From the NCBI GenBank assembly GCA_021787475.1, contig JAJYLW010000003.1, positions 51,622 through 115,621 of the forward strand: 64,000 nucleotides of DNA. Direction: 5' to 3'. Of this stretch, positions 10,026 to 21,304 are shown piece by piece. The stretch is from Actinomycetes bacterium. Lineage in GTDB: Bacteria; Actinomycetota; Thermoleophilia; BMS3ABIN01. How positions within the stretch are numbered: the stretch's first letter is position 1; the number at the start of each line of letters is the position of its first letter. The position numbers and the translations under genes were made by a program. The notes under the pieces are model-generated. The model had not been told where the DNA came from. It did not search any database and saw nothing but the letters and a program-made list of their open reading frames with translations.

Positions 10026-11369
10026 TCACCTTCCGCTGACGGTCATCGGCTCGATCAAAACCGAAGGAGCGTGAATGCTGCCGCCAAACGGCACCCAGCG
10101 GTTGTCATTTCCTATTTTCTTGATATTACCAAGCATATCAAGAAGATTGCCGGCGATCGTCACTTCCCGCACCGGCTCTGACAAACCTCCATTCCGTATC
10201 AACCTGCCGCTGGCGCCGACGGAAAAATCGCCGGAGATCAGGTTGACACCAGAATGCATCCCTGTCACATCGATGACATAGAAACCAAGCTCAATCCCTT
10301 CAAGTAAAGCGGCAGCGGGCGTGGCGCCGCCTGTCAACCGCAGGTTAGTGGCCCCGACATGGGGCTGTGAACGGTAGGAGCCCCTCACGCCATTACCCGT
10401 GGAGGCAACTCCGTCCTTCCTGCCAGTGTAGGTGTCATACAAAAATCCCTGCAAAACGCCGTCTTTAATCAATTCGGTCCGCCGTGAGGGAACGCCCTCG
10501 CCGTCAAAGGGGGCGCTCGCCAGCCCGTCGGGATGAACGGCGTCATCGAGCAGATTCACCAGGCTTGAAGCCACCCGCTCTCCCCGGCGGCCCGCGAACA
10601 GGGAGCGCCGCTTCTGCACCGCTTCCGCCGTCAACACCGAGCCGGCTACGCCGATGACGCTGGCGGCGACGAACGGATCCATCACTACCGGGCAGCTCAT
10701 GCTGGCGCACTGGCCGGCGCCCAGCAGCGACAGCGCCCGCCCGGCTGCCTCGGCGGCGGCGGCGGCCGCATCAAGTTGCCCCGGCTCCCTGCCTGTGACA
10801 AAAGAGATGCCGGTCTGCATCTGACCCTCATCCTCGGCAATCGCCTGCAGAAAGGCAAAGCAGGAAGTCTCGGCGTAGCTCCTGGAAAACCCCAGGGAAT
10901 TGGCGATGGCGACCGTGCTCTCGCTTTCGCTGTAGGTGGCCGCCTCGACCTGCCGGACGCGGCGGTCGTGTTCGAGCGCCGCCTTTTCCAGCGTCATCGC
11001 CAGCGAGATCTTGTCCGTCACCCGCACTTCTTGCAGTCGGGGGGAGTAAAGATCGAGCTGCGGGAATTCCGCCGCCGGCGCGGGCAGGCCCGCAAATTCA
11101 TCCCGCGCCGTGACCGACATGCCCTCGGCTGCCGCCCGGGCGGCAGCTTTAATCCCATCCGGCGAAAGATCAGACGTATAGGCGTAGCCGGCCGAGCCGT
11201 GGTCGATGACGCGGATGCCGGCGCCGCTGCCGGTGGCGCTGACCATCTCTTCCACTTCCTGCTGATAGACCTTTGCCCGCATCGACCTGTCGAGCTGGAC
11301 AAACGCCTCCGCCTGCTCGACGCCGGCGGCCATCGCCGCATCCAGGACTTGTCTGGCTATATCAAGCAT
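10026..11369 (-). CDS. pmbA: TldE/PmbA-family metalloprotease partner subunit
   Basis: TldD and TldE form a heterodimeric protease that trims modified peptides and degrades unfolded ones. TldE is the subunit without the catalytic metal site. The 447-residue protein has the family N-terminus 'ARQVLDAAMAAGVEQAEAF', the central 'YSESESTVAIANSLGFSRSY', 'VVMDPFVAASVIGV', and the C-terminal 'DFSVGASGRLIRNG' ending in 'GNDNRWVPFGGSIHAPSV'. ATG 11369 sits behind a G-rich ribosome site. It follows tldD on the same strand after a 160-base gap full of degenerate short repeats. Confidence 0.93.
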   Translation of the reverse strand: MLDIARQVLDAAMAAGVEQAEAFVQLDRSMRAKVYQQEVEEMVSATGSGAGIRVIDHGSAGYAYTSDLSPDGIKAAARAAAEGMSVTARDEFAGLPAPAAEFPQLDLYSPRLQEVRVTDKISLAMTLEKAALEHDRRVRQVEAATYSESESTVAIANSLGFSRSYAETSCFAFLQAIAEDEGQMQTGISFVTGREPGQLDAAAAAAEAAGRALSLLGAGQCASMSCPVVMDPFVAASVIGVAGSVLTAEAVQKRRSLFAGRRGERVASSLVNLLDDAVHPDGLASAPFDGEGVPSRRTELIKDGVLQGFLYDTYTGRKDGVASTGNGVRGSYRSQPHVGATNLRLTGGATPAAALLEGIELGFYVIDVTGMHSGVNLISGDFSVGASGRLIRNGGLSEPVREVTIAGNLLDMLGNIKKIGNDNRWVPFGGSIHAPSVLIEPMTVSGR

Positions 11370-11377
11370 GAAACCCC

Positions 11378-11529
11378 CCAAGTTCCGGGTTGCGGGTTCC
11401 GGTTTCCCACGGCCTTGTCTTTCTGAAGAAACCCGTCAGGGAAAAATTTCAGCGCCTGGCTCTGGCAAGCACTGTCACGCAAAGTAACTCTGAACTCTGA
11501 ACTTTGAACATTGAGCTTAATCAGCTTAA
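11378..11529. repeat. Degenerate short-word repeats between tldD and tldE
   Basis: Next to tldE the words are GTTCCGG / GTTGCGG / GTTCCGG. Next to tldD they are CTCTGAA repeated as 'AACTCTGAACTCTGAAC' then TTTGAAC, then TTAATCAGC twice. No coding potential or known RNA is visible. Confidence 0.45.
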
Positions 11530-12912
11530 TCAAACTTCCGTCCCGCCCACGGTCATGTTGAGAATCCTAAGCGTTCCCTGGCCGCTGCCGACCGGCACGC
11601 CCTGGCCGTCCTTGCCGCAGACGCCGATGTTCATCTCGAAGTCGCCGGCTACCAAATCAACATTGTTCATCGCCACCAGGCCGTTGCCGATCAGGGTGGC
11701 GCCGCGCAGGGGATAGCTCACCTTGCCGCTCTCGATCAGGTAGCCTTCAGAGACCCCGAAAACAAAATCGCCCGTCGCCGGCTCCACCTGGCCCCCGGAG
11801 AGGGTCTTGGCAAAAAAACCGTGCTCCGTGGACGCGATAATCTCCTCCGGCGTGGAGTCTCCGGCTAGGATGAAGGTGTTTGTCATCCTCGGGATCGGCG
11901 GATGCCGGAATGACTGGCGGCGGCCGTTGCCGGTTGGCGGGACGCCGGCGTTGCGAGCCCGCAGCCTGTCAAACATAAATCCCTTCAACACCCCGTTTTC
12001 AATCAGGATATTGCGCTGCGCCGGCACGCCCTCGTCATCAAAGCTGCCCGAGCCCCATTCATTGACGATGCTGCCATCGTCAATCAGCGTCACCAGCGGC
12101 GAAGCGACCTGCTCGCCCACCCTGCCGGCGAAGACGCTGGCTCCCTTTTCCACCGCGTCCGCCTCCAGCCCGTGGCCGCAGGCTTCGTGGAAAAGGACGC
12201 CGCCAAAGCCGCGGTGCAGAACCACCGCCATCTTGCCGCTGGGAGCCGGGCGCGAGTCAAGCATGGTGATTGCTTTTGCCGCAGCCGAGCCGCCCAGCTG
12301 CGGCGGCAGGCCGGCAGCAAACAGCTCCATTCCCTTCAGGCCGCCGGCGCTGTCATAGCCGGTCTGGTAGGCGCCGTTGCGGGAAGCCACCACACGCGCG
12401 GTCAGGCGCACGCGGGTGCGCTCCTCCCGGACCAGGCAGCCGTCGGAGTTTGCGATCACGATCTGGCTGGTCTCGTCGCTGAAGCCAATGGATGCCTGGA
12501 CCACCTCCGGACCGCGGTCCCGGGCGGCCCGGTCGGCCGCCTTCAGCAGCTCCGCTTTTTCGCCGGCGACCACAGAATCGGGCGGCGTCTTGACCTTGTG
12601 CACAACGGCAGGCTCCGCCCCAGCCAGCGGCTGGACGCCGCCGCCGCCGCCGCCGGCCGCCTCGCCGGCCAGCCTCGCCGCCCCGATCAGGGAGCGCTCG
12701 TCCGTCTTCTCAGTGAAAACAAAAGAAATGCTTCTGCCTCGGATCACCCGGATAGAGGCGCCGGCGTCCAGACCGTGCGAGATCTTCTCCAGCTTCCCGT
12801 CCTCAAGGTTAAGCGACATCGAGGCGCGGCGCTCAAAGTAGAGTTCGGCAAACTCGCCGCCGCGCTCCAGGGCGGCCGTCAGAGCCTCCTCGGCCAGATG
12901 CTCATCAATCAC
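11530..12912 (-). CDS. tldD: TldD-family metalloprotease, catalytic subunit
   Basis: This is the zinc-bearing half of the TldD/TldE protease. The 460-residue protein shows the catalytic HExxxH motif as 'FHEACGHGLEAD' in the middle, the upstream 'VVLHRGFGGVLFHEA' approach, 'LIDDGSIVNEWGSGSFDDEG' just after it, and the C-terminal 'GDFVFGVSEGYLIESGKV' and 'GVCGKDGQGVPVGSGQG'. It precedes tldE, as expected for the pair. A proline- and glycine-rich loop around residue 95 ('AAGGGGGGVQ') is unusual but lies outside the catalytic core. Confidence 0.95.
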   Translation of the reverse strand: MIDEHLAEEALTAALERGGEFAELYFERRASMSLNLEDGKLEKISHGLDAGASIRVIRGRSISFVFTEKTDERSLIGAARLAGEAAGGGGGGVQPLAGAEPAVVHKVKTPPDSVVAGEKAELLKAADRAARDRGPEVVQASIGFSDETSQIVIANSDGCLVREERTRVRLTARVVASRNGAYQTGYDSAGGLKGMELFAAGLPPQLGGSAAAKAITMLDSRPAPSGKMAVVLHRGFGGVLFHEACGHGLEADAVEKGASVFAGRVGEQVASPLVTLIDDGSIVNEWGSGSFDDEGVPAQRNILIENGVLKGFMFDRLRARNAGVPPTGNGRRQSFRHPPIPRMTNTFILAGDSTPEEIIASTEHGFFAKTLSGGQVEPATGDFVFGVSEGYLIESGKVSYPLRGATLIGNGLVAMNNVDLVAGDFEMNIGVCGKDGQGVPVGSGQGTLRILNMTVGGTEV

Positions 12913-13040
12913 AGCAATAGTCCTCCGTCATTGGCGCTCTGCCTGATCTTTCATATTACCGCTCGGGGCATCATCTTAAAACATCCGGAGTCAGATGCTT
13001 AAACAGAAGATGGCCGCTGCATTGCGCAGGCCTAGAGGTT

Positions 13041-13114
13041 GCACAGGCCTGTAGGCTTGTGCCTATCAACTCTGTAGATGGAAGGCTTGGTAGATGGCAG
13101 GCTTTTAGCCTGCC
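13041..13114. repeat. Two-hairpin repeat (GCACAGGC + GGCAGGC)
   Basis: Hairpin one is GCACAGGC..GCYTGTGC (13041-13062, imperfect). Hairpin two is GGCAGGCT-TTT-AGCCTGCC (13096-13114). The linker contains 'CTGTAGATGGAAGGC'. The same pair of hairpins occurs at 27218-27282 and, in the reverse order, at 44703-44785. This fills most of the 225-base gap between tldD and the small gene at 13138. Confidence 0.75.
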
Positions 13115-13137
13115 TTTGGGAAACCTTATTTACGCAC

Positions 13138-13347
13138 TTAAAGTGCCTGCTTCAAAAGCTCATCCGCCATGCCCGTCAGCTTCATCGACAGGCTGGAGCT
13201 CTTGTTATTTACCGCCAGCATGGAGCCGTCATCGAAATAAAGCTCGACCTTGGGCTGGCGGCGCACTTTCTTAAGCAAATACGTGATTCCCAGCGCCGAA
13301 GCCGCTGACAGCAAAAAACCCGTGAAAAAGAATCTGCCTTTTGCCAT
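13138..13347 (-). CDS. Small membrane-anchored protein of unknown function
   Basis: The 69-residue product has a single N-terminal membrane segment ('FFFTGFLLSAASALGITYLL', residues 6-25), a basic stop-transfer patch ('KKVRRQPK') and a ~40-residue soluble tail beginning 'VELYFDDGSMLAV'. I do not recognise the family. It follows the roadblock-like gene by six bases on the same strand, so the two are likely co-expressed, and the small protein could anchor that partner at the membrane. That last point is inference. Confidence 0.7.
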   Translation of the reverse strand: MAKGRFFFTGFLLSAASALGITYLLKKVRRQPKVELYFDDGSMLAVNNKSSSLSMKLTGMADELLKQAL

Positions 13348-13353
13348 GCCGTC

Positions 13354-13731
13354 CTACTTGGAATATTCGCCTTCGGCTTCGCCCTCAATAGCCGTCTTCA
13401 AGGCAGTGCTCATATCATAAAGGACCAGCCCCACCGTGGGGTCGGCGCCGGTTGTGGCCACCAGCCAGGTGTCCTTTTCGCCGGTGACGACAAAAACGCA
13501 CCCTGACGAGACTTCCACGAACAGCTGGCTGAGCGCCGTCCTGCCCATCTTCTTGGACTCGCTGCGAGCGGCGCTTAGCATCTCCCGGGCCGTCCTGACC
13601 ATGGCCTCCTCCGAGCCCTTGACGGCAAATGTGGTAGCCAAGACCTCTTTCTCGCCACGAACCAGCACCGCCTGGCGGACGCTGGCGGACATCTCGAGCA
13701 ACTCGTTCAGGGCTTCCTCAGGTGTGGGCAA
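13354..13731 (-). CDS. Roadblock/LC7-like small protein
   Basis: The ~125-residue product has the size and alternating pattern of a roadblock/LC7 domain: 'VRQAVLVRGEKEVLATTF', a helix 'EAMVRTAREMLSAARS', then 'LSQLFVEVSSGCVFVVTGEKDTWLVATTG' and 'TVGLVLYDMSTALK'. Such proteins are dimeric adaptors, often partners of small Ras-like GTPases, but no GTPase gene is next to it. I start at the TTG 13731 because GGAGGG lies just upstream. The frame continues nine codons further to 13758. It lies between dnaE and a small membrane protein. Confidence 0.7.
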   Translation of the reverse strand: MPTPEEALNELLEMSASVRQAVLVRGEKEVLATTFAVKGSEEAMVRTAREMLSAARSESKKMGRTALSQLFVEVSSGCVFVVTGEKDTWLVATTGADPTVGLVLYDMSTALKTAIEGEAEGEYSK

Positions 13732-13826
13732 CTTCCCTCCGGTAAATAAACTTTGCAAGACCGGAAGCTATCACAACCGCCTCCCGGTTTCCAGTGTGGG
13801 CGCTCTTGATAAACCCGCGGGCAGAT

Positions 13827-16800
13827 TCAGGCATCAGGAGTCCGGTTTACCAGTTGCACACCACCGGAACCCAGCAGTTGCTCCATCCCGGCGATGAGCT
13901 CGGCACCAGGATCAACCATAAATTCGCTCCCCAGCCTCAGCTTTCTTACCCCGTCATCCGCGGCCAAGGCAAGAATCACCGGCACTGCACCCGGATGACG
14001 GCGGCATAGCTTTTTCATGCCGCCGATCAGGCCGGGCCCGACCATCCTGGCATCGACGCTCAGGGTCAGCTGCATCCGGCCGGCCGGGTTTGGCCGGATT
14101 GCAGCGCCGCTGCTCCCGGCGGCTGGCAAAAGCTCAACGTCGCTTGCTATGATTTTAACTTCATTTGCATCTTTATAGTCAACGGTTCCTTTGACCAGCA
14201 CTATCTGATCCTTGACCAGCAGTTGCCGGCGCTTGGCAAACAGCTCGCTGAAAACGACGGCCTCGACACTCCCCTCCAGGTCTTCAATGGTGACAAACGC
14301 CATCGGGTCGCCTTTTCTGGTGGTCAGTCTTTTCACCTGGGCCACCAGGCCGGCGACGGCGACACGGGCGCGGTCCCTGGCATCCCGGAGCGCCGCAATT
14401 GAAATAGCGCCTGCGGCTGCTATCTGTGGCTCCATATCTTTCAGCGGATGGCTGGAGACGTACAGGCCCAGGGTCTCCCTCTCAAGCCGCCGCAGTGTGT
14501 CGGCGTCAAACTCCTCTGCCGGAACGGGGGGGTCGGCGCCGCCGGCGGCGGCGTCACCGGCGTCCGCCAGCTCAAAGATCGATCCCTGCCCGATAGCGCT
14601 GTCCTGCTGGCTTTTTGAACCCACCGCCAGCGCCTGGCTCATCATTGCCAGCATGCCCTTGCGACTGAAGCCGGTCGAATCAAAGGCGCCGCATTTAATC
14701 AGGCTTTCCAGCGCCTTCTTGTTCAGGGGACCGGAATCAACGCGGCGGCAAAAATCAAAAACGGAGGCAAACGGGGCGCCTCTTTCCCTGGCTGAGATGA
14801 CCGATGCGATCACCGCCGCGCCAACGTTCTTGACGGCGGTAAGGCCAAAGCGGATGCCCCCCTCGACGACCGTGAAATCGCTCAGGCTCTCGTTGACGTC
14901 CGGCGGCAGCACCTCGATTCCCATGTTGGCGCAGGTGTTGACGTAAAACGGCACCTTGTCCTTGGTGGTCATGACGCTGGAGATGGTGGCCGCCATGTAT
15001 TCGCGCGGGAAATGGGCTTTCAGGTATGCGGTCTGGTATGCAATCAGAGCGTAGCCGACGGCATGTGACTTGTTAAATGAATAGTCGCCGGCTGCCTCCA
15101 TCATCTCCCACAGCTTCTGGGCCGCGCGCGCGCCCACCTGGTTGCGGCGGCACCCGTCCAGGAATTTGCCCTTCAGGCTCGCTAGCAGGTCGCGCTTCTT
15201 CTTGCCAATTGCCTTGCGCAGGTCGTCGGCCTCGGCCGGACTGAAACCGGCCAGCGCCTTGGCGATCTCCATCAGTTGCTCCTGGTAGACGGCGACGCCA
15301 TAGGTGGGCTCCAGGATCGGCTCCAGGCGGGGATCATCGTAAGTGATGGCGACCGGGTTCTTCTTGTTGCTGGCAAATCGGGGTATGTGCTGCATCGGCC
15401 CGGGACGGTAAAGGGCGACGATCGCCACCAGGTCCTCGAACCGGGTTGGTCCCACCTGGCGGAGGGTGTCTTTCATCCCTGAACTTTCAAACTGGAAGAG
15501 CGCATCGCTCTGACCCCGCCGGAGCATCTCGTAAGTCTCGTGGTCGTCGAGTGGAATCTTGTCGGGGTCAATCTCGACGCTGCTTTTTTCCTTGATAAGC
15601 CGCACCGCCTCTTTGATAACATCGAGGTTGCGCAGCCCGAGAAAATCAACTTTTAGCAGCCCCAGGGCTTCGACATCTTCCATCGCGAACTGGGTGACAA
15701 CCTCGGCGCCGCCCTTCTGCTGCAGCGGCAGGTATTCCGTCAGTGGCCTATCGGAGATAACCACCCCGGCGGCGTGGATGCCGTCCTGGCGCACCAGCCC
15801 TTCCAGGAATCGGGCCAGATCGACAATCTGCCTCGTCTGGGGGTCGTCATCGTAGGCGACGCGAAGATCCTGCCCCGGCCCGAGGCAGGCGGCGAAGGTA
15901 ATGCCCGGCCCTTCCGGGATCAGTTTGGCGATTTTATCAACATCCCCGTAGGGGACGCCAAGGACCCGGCCCGCGTCCCGGATGCCGTTGCGGGCGGCAA
16001 ACGTGCCAAAGGTTATAATCTGGGCGACGTTCTGGCGGCCGTAGCGCTCCGCCACATAGGCGATCACCCTGTCGCGCCCTTCCGGCGAGAAGTCGATGTC
16101 GATATCGGGCATGGTGCGCCGGCCGGGGTTCAGGAAGCGCTCGAACAACAGGTCGTATTTAAGCGGATTGACTTTAGTGATGCCAAGGCAGTAGGCTACC
16201 AGGCTGCCGGCGCCAGAGCCGCGGCCCGGGCCGACGGCGATGCCGTTGTCGTTGGCGAACTTGACAAAGTCGCGGACGATCAGAAAGTAGGAAGCAAACC
16301 CCATCTCGGCGATGGTGACCAGCTCCATTTCCAGCCGCGGCCGCGCAGCCTCCGCCTCCTCGCCATCGAAGCGGCGGGCAAATCCTTCCTCGCTCAACCG
16401 CCTCAGGTGCTGATCCTGGCTGCCGCCGTCCTCGAGCTTGTAAACGGGCAGGCAAAGCTGGCCCAGTTCAATCTCCACCTGGCAGCGGCCGGCGATCTCG
16501 ACCGTGCTTGTCAGGGCCGCCGGCGTGCCGGGAAGCACTGCCGCCATCTCTTCGTAACTTTTCAGGTAAAATTCTTCTCCCTGGAATTTAAGCCGGCTGG
16601 CATCCAGCAGGGTGCTTCCCGTCTGGATGCAAAGGAGCGCGTCGTGGCTGGCGGCGTGGTCTCTCCTTAAATAATGAACGTCATTGGTGGCCACCAGGGG
16701 AAGGCCGCTTTCGGCGGCAATCTCGATCAGCAGCGGGTTGACCTTTTCCTGTTCGGCCAGCCCGTGGAACTGGATTTCTATGTAGACGTTTTTCTCGCCG

Positions 16801-17297
16801 AAAATCTGCTTGAGGCTGTCTATTTCGGCCAGGGCCGCCTGCCGGTCGCTGCTGTAGAGAAACTGGCAGAGGCGGCTGTTAAGGCAGCCGCTCAGGCAGA
16901 TGATACCTTCCGCGTGTTCGCTCAGAACCCCGGAGTCGACCCGCGGCTTGTAATAATAACCTTCGAGGAAACCGAGCGATGAGATCCTGATCAGATTGCG
17001 GTAGCCGGCGTTGTTCCTGGCGAGCAAGGTGAGGTGGTGGCGCTTCTCCTTGGCGTTGTTCTTGTTTAAACGGTCGTCGACGACGTAGGCTTCCAGGCCG
17101 ATAATTGGCTTAATGCCCCTTTTCTTGGCCTCGCGGTAAAATTCGACGGCGCCGTAGAGGACGCCGTGGTCGGTGACGGCGACCGCATCCATGCCCAGCT
17201 CGGCGCAGCGGTCAAGCAGCGCCGTTACGCCGCAGGCGCCGTCCAGCTCCGAATACTCGCTGTGTACGTGGAGGTGGACAAAGCCGGGCCCGCTCAA
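13827..17297 (-). CDS. dnaE: DNA polymerase III alpha subunit
   Basis: This is the replicative polymerase subunit of the DnaE1 type, 1156 residues. It opens with the PHP domain ('FVHLHVHSEYSELDGACG', 'VAVTDHGVLYG'), continues with the catalytic palm carrying 'GRGSGAGSLVAYCLGIT' and the acidic 'PDIDIDFS' near residue 400, 'DALFQFES' and 'YRPGPM' in the fingers, and ends with the OB-fold segment ('VAVAGLVAQVKRLTTRKGDPMAF'). The start is TTG 17297 behind GGGAGAAA. A non-conserved alanine- and glycine-rich linker sits near residue 910. It is divergent from the DUF2079 gene across 220 bases. Confidence 0.97.
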   Translation of the reverse strand: MSGPGFVHLHVHSEYSELDGACGVTALLDRCAELGMDAVAVTDHGVLYGAVEFYREAKKRGIKPIIGLEAYVVDDRLNKNNAKEKRHHLTLLARNNAGYRNLIRISSLGFLEGYYYKPRVDSGVLSEHAEGIICLSGCLNSRLCQFLYSSDRQAALAEIDSLKQIFGEKNVYIEIQFHGLAEQEKVNPLLIEIAAESGLPLVATNDVHYLRRDHAASHDALLCIQTGSTLLDASRLKFQGEEFYLKSYEEMAAVLPGTPAALTSTVEIAGRCQVEIELGQLCLPVYKLEDGGSQDQHLRRLSEEGFARRFDGEEAEAARPRLEMELVTIAEMGFASYFLIVRDFVKFANDNGIAVGPGRGSGAGSLVAYCLGITKVNPLKYDLLFERFLNPGRRTMPDIDIDFSPEGRDRVIAYVAERYGRQNVAQIITFGTFAARNGIRDAGRVLGVPYGDVDKIAKLIPEGPGITFAACLGPGQDLRVAYDDDPQTRQIVDLARFLEGLVRQDGIHAAGVVISDRPLTEYLPLQQKGGAEVVTQFAMEDVEALGLLKVDFLGLRNLDVIKEAVRLIKEKSSVEIDPDKIPLDDHETYEMLRRGQSDALFQFESSGMKDTLRQVGPTRFEDLVAIVALYRPGPMQHIPRFASNKKNPVAITYDDPRLEPILEPTYGVAVYQEQLMEIAKALAGFSPAEADDLRKAIGKKKRDLLASLKGKFLDGCRRNQVGARAAQKLWEMMEAAGDYSFNKSHAVGYALIAYQTAYLKAHFPREYMAATISSVMTTKDKVPFYVNTCANMGIEVLPPDVNESLSDFTVVEGGIRFGLTAVKNVGAAVIASVISARERGAPFASVFDFCRRVDSGPLNKKALESLIKCGAFDSTGFSRKGMLAMMSQALAVGSKSQQDSAIGQGSIFELADAGDAAAGGADPPVPAEEFDADTLRRLERETLGLYVSSHPLKDMEPQIAAAGAISIAALRDARDRARVAVAGLVAQVKRLTTRKGDPMAFVTIEDLEGSVEAVVFSELFAKRRQLLVKDQIVLVKGTVDYKDANEVKIIASDVELLPAAGSSGAAIRPNPAGRMQLTLSVDARMVGPGLIGGMKKLCRRHPGAVPVILALAADDGVRKLRLGSEFMVDPGAELIAGMEQLLGSGGVQLVNRTPDA

Positions 17298-17518
17298 TAT
17301 TTCTCCCCTGCCCTGGTCACAGCAAGATTTTATTCCCCCGGCCGCGCTGCTTCAACCTTTCGCCGGCGCCCGCCTCTTGCCGCTATGCCGCCCGCGCCGC
17401 CACGGGCCTGTAAATTGACATTATTATATTTATGTGATTGAATCAAAAACGCGCAGGGGCTGCCAGGTAGGCCCTGTCTTTTCTGGTCGGGGACAATGAT
17501 TCAACTGTATAAATTCTC

Positions 17519-19012
17519 TTGCTGAAAAAAGAAAATGTCATCCTCTTTTACATCCTTGCCGTTTTTGGCATCGTCTTCGGCCTGGTCTCGCTTGTAAACC
17601 ATTACGAATTCAGAACCTACGCGCTGGACCTGGGCATGTTCAACCAGGCTGTTTACAGCTTCGCCCACCTGAAACTCAACTATTTTACGCTAGCCATTGA
17701 CGGCTCCAGCGTAAATTACTTTGCCGATCACTTTTCCCTCATCACTGTTTTATACGCGCCGTTCTATTATCTCCTCGGGACGTATACGCTGCTCATCATT
17801 CAAATTCTGGCCATCCTTTTCGGCGGCGTCGGTCTTTACCTGCTTGCCCGACACGAGATCGGCTCAAAATACCTGCCGCTCCTTGTCATCTTTCAGTTCT
17901 TCGGCATCTGGGGCATCTGGTCGGCGCTGGCTTTCGACTTTCATAATAATGTGGTGGCGGCGATGCTTGTCCCCTGGCTGGCATTTTGTTATGTCGCGGG
18001 CCGGAAGAAGCTGTTTATCCTTTTCTTCCTGCTGATCCTGATCTCAAAGGAGAACATGGCCCTGTGGCTTGTTTTCATTATTCTGGGCTTGATGTTGCGC
18101 CGCGGGCTTTCACACTGGCGCAGTTTTGTGCGATTTGAAATCCCTCTGCTAGCCGCTGCGGCCTTGTATTTCGCGGTCGTCATCGGCGCGATCATGCCAG
18201 CGCTCGCAAACGGGAACGCCGTCTCCTCCATCCTCGTGCACAGATATGCAGAATTCGGAAACTCGCGAGCGGCAATCGCCGAAAATATTATTCTAAAACC
18301 GCAAAAGACTTTTTCGCTGCTTTTCCGGCCTCTTCATCCAGACAACGAGCACGGTGATGACAAGTACGGCCTGCATGCTATGGTGCTGGCCTCCGGCGGC
18401 CTGACGCTGCTGGTGGCACCGTCCTTCCTGGTAATGCTGATCCCGATTTACTTGCAGAAGATGCTAACCGTCGATCCTACGCTCTGGGGAATTGCCGGCC
18501 AGTACTCAATCGAGTTTGTCCCTGTCATCGGCCTGGCCCTGGTGGCCCTGCTGGCAAAGCTGAAGCGCAAAAAAATAGCCGCCCGGTGGCAATACGCGGC
18601 GGCTCTTATCATCATCCTGATGACCTATGGCTCTCTCTCTTATACGATCGCCAACGGCAAACTGACAATGTGGAAAAACGATGACAATATCAATCTATTT
18701 ACGTCAAACCATTGGCAGCCATCTGTTATTATTCCTGTCGTCAATAGCTATCTCGATAGCGTCCCGCCTGACGCCGCCATCTCGGTCACCTCGTCTCTGG
18801 CGCCGCATCTTGCCTTCCGGGACAAACTTTATCTGTATCCAGTCATCAAGGACGCCCGGTACCTGGTCCTGATGCAAGACAGGCTGGACAATTTCATCGA
18901 TCCGAAGCTGCTGCCGGATGGACGAAACTTTAATCTCATCGCGCATGCTGTCTTTCTGGGCCCGGACAAAACACACGTTTATCAGTTCGCGATCTTCAAA
19001 CGAAGTTACTAA
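17519..19012 (+). CDS. DUF2079-family polytopic membrane protein
   Basis: The 497-residue protein is dominated by hydrophobic segments, about nine to eleven predicted by eye, starting 'ILFYILAVFGIVFGLVSLV'. The early loop 'YALDLGMFNQAVYSFAH' with 'FADHFSLITVLYAPFYYL' is the signature of the DUF2079 family, whose fold resembles GT-C glycosyltransferases. The start is a TTG directly after an upstream in-frame stop. A TATAAA at 17508-17513 is only five bases away, so the message may be almost leaderless. It runs opposite to its neighbours on both sides and looks like a single-gene unit. Substrate unknown. Confidence 0.85.
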   Translation: MLKKENVILFYILAVFGIVFGLVSLVNHYEFRTYALDLGMFNQAVYSFAHLKLNYFTLAIDGSSVNYFADHFSLITVLYAPFYYLLGTYTLLIIQILAILFGGVGLYLLARHEIGSKYLPLLVIFQFFGIWGIWSALAFDFHNNVVAAMLVPWLAFCYVAGRKKLFILFFLLILISKENMALWLVFIILGLMLRRGLSHWRSFVRFEIPLLAAAALYFAVVIGAIMPALANGNAVSSILVHRYAEFGNSRAAIAENIILKPQKTFSLLFRPLHPDNEHGDDKYGLHAMVLASGGLTLLVAPSFLVMLIPIYLQKMLTVDPTLWGIAGQYSIEFVPVIGLALVALLAKLKRKKIAARWQYAAALIIILMTYGSLSYTIANGKLTMWKNDDNINLFTSNHWQPSVIIPVVNSYLDSVPPDAAISVTSSLAPHLAFRDKLYLYPVIKDARYLVLMQDRLDNFIDPKLLPDGRNFNLIAHAVFLGPDKTHVYQFAIFKRSY

Positions 19013-19658
19013 GATCGCTGCCGGGCAGGTTCGTCGCCGGCAGCAACCGTGTTCTCCAGCCTGCCGACGCCCTCGATCTTGACAGCCACCCGGTCGCCGG
19101 CCTTGAGCGGCCCCACGCCCGGCGGCGTGCCCGTGAGGATGACGTCGCCGGGCTCCAGCGTCATTACCCCGGAAATGAATGCCACCAGTTCCGGCGGCGA
19201 AAAAATCATGTCGGAGACGGGAGCATTCTGGCGCAGTTCGCCGTTCAGGAAGAGCTGAACCCGGGTTTCCGGCGCCGGCGTCTTCGTCTCCACCCATGGC
19301 CCCAGGGGACAAAAAGTATCAAAACTCTTTATCTGGTCCACTGGCCGTCGCGCCGCTGCAGGTCGCGGGCGGTGACGTCGTTGGCGCAGGTGTAGCCGAG
19401 GACGCAGTCCGCGGCCTCGGCAGCGATGACGTTGCGGGTGCGTCGGCCGATCACCAGCGCCAGCTCCGCCTCATAATCGACCCGCTCCGCCTCCGGCGGC
19501 AGCACGATGGCCTCTCCGGGACCGATCACCGCCGACGGCGGCTTGAGAAACAGGACTGGCTCGGAGGGCACAGGCATGCCCAGCTCGGCGGCGTGGGAGC
19601 AGTAATTGAGGCCAACGGCGATGATCTTGCCGGGCAAGCGCAGTTTAAGCTGTGCCAT
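19009..19658 (-). pseudogene. Fumarylacetoacetate hydrolase-family gene, frameshifted
   Basis: Two overlapping frames together make one FAH-domain protein (2-hydroxyhepta-diene-dioate isomerase/hydrolase type). The first frame from ATG 19658 (behind GGAGGCGAAG) reads '[17 protein letters not shown]', '[14 protein letters not shown]', '[13 protein letters not shown]' and '[11 protein letters not shown]', then stops after 'DGQWTR' at 19329. The second frame picks up as 'KSFDTFCPLGPWVET' and finishes through 'GDVILTGTPPGVGPL'. Intact homologues read straight through this junction ('QWTRAKSFDTFCP'), so one base appears to be lost near 19331. It follows cimA by 20 bases. Either a recent pseudogene or a sequence error. 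Confidence 0.85.
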
Positions 19659-19678
19659 CTCTTCGCCTCCGGGCCGGC

Positions 19679-21271
<1,593 letters not shown>

Positions 21272-21304
21272 CAATATCACCAGGATCGTTTAACTTTTCA
21301 TATT

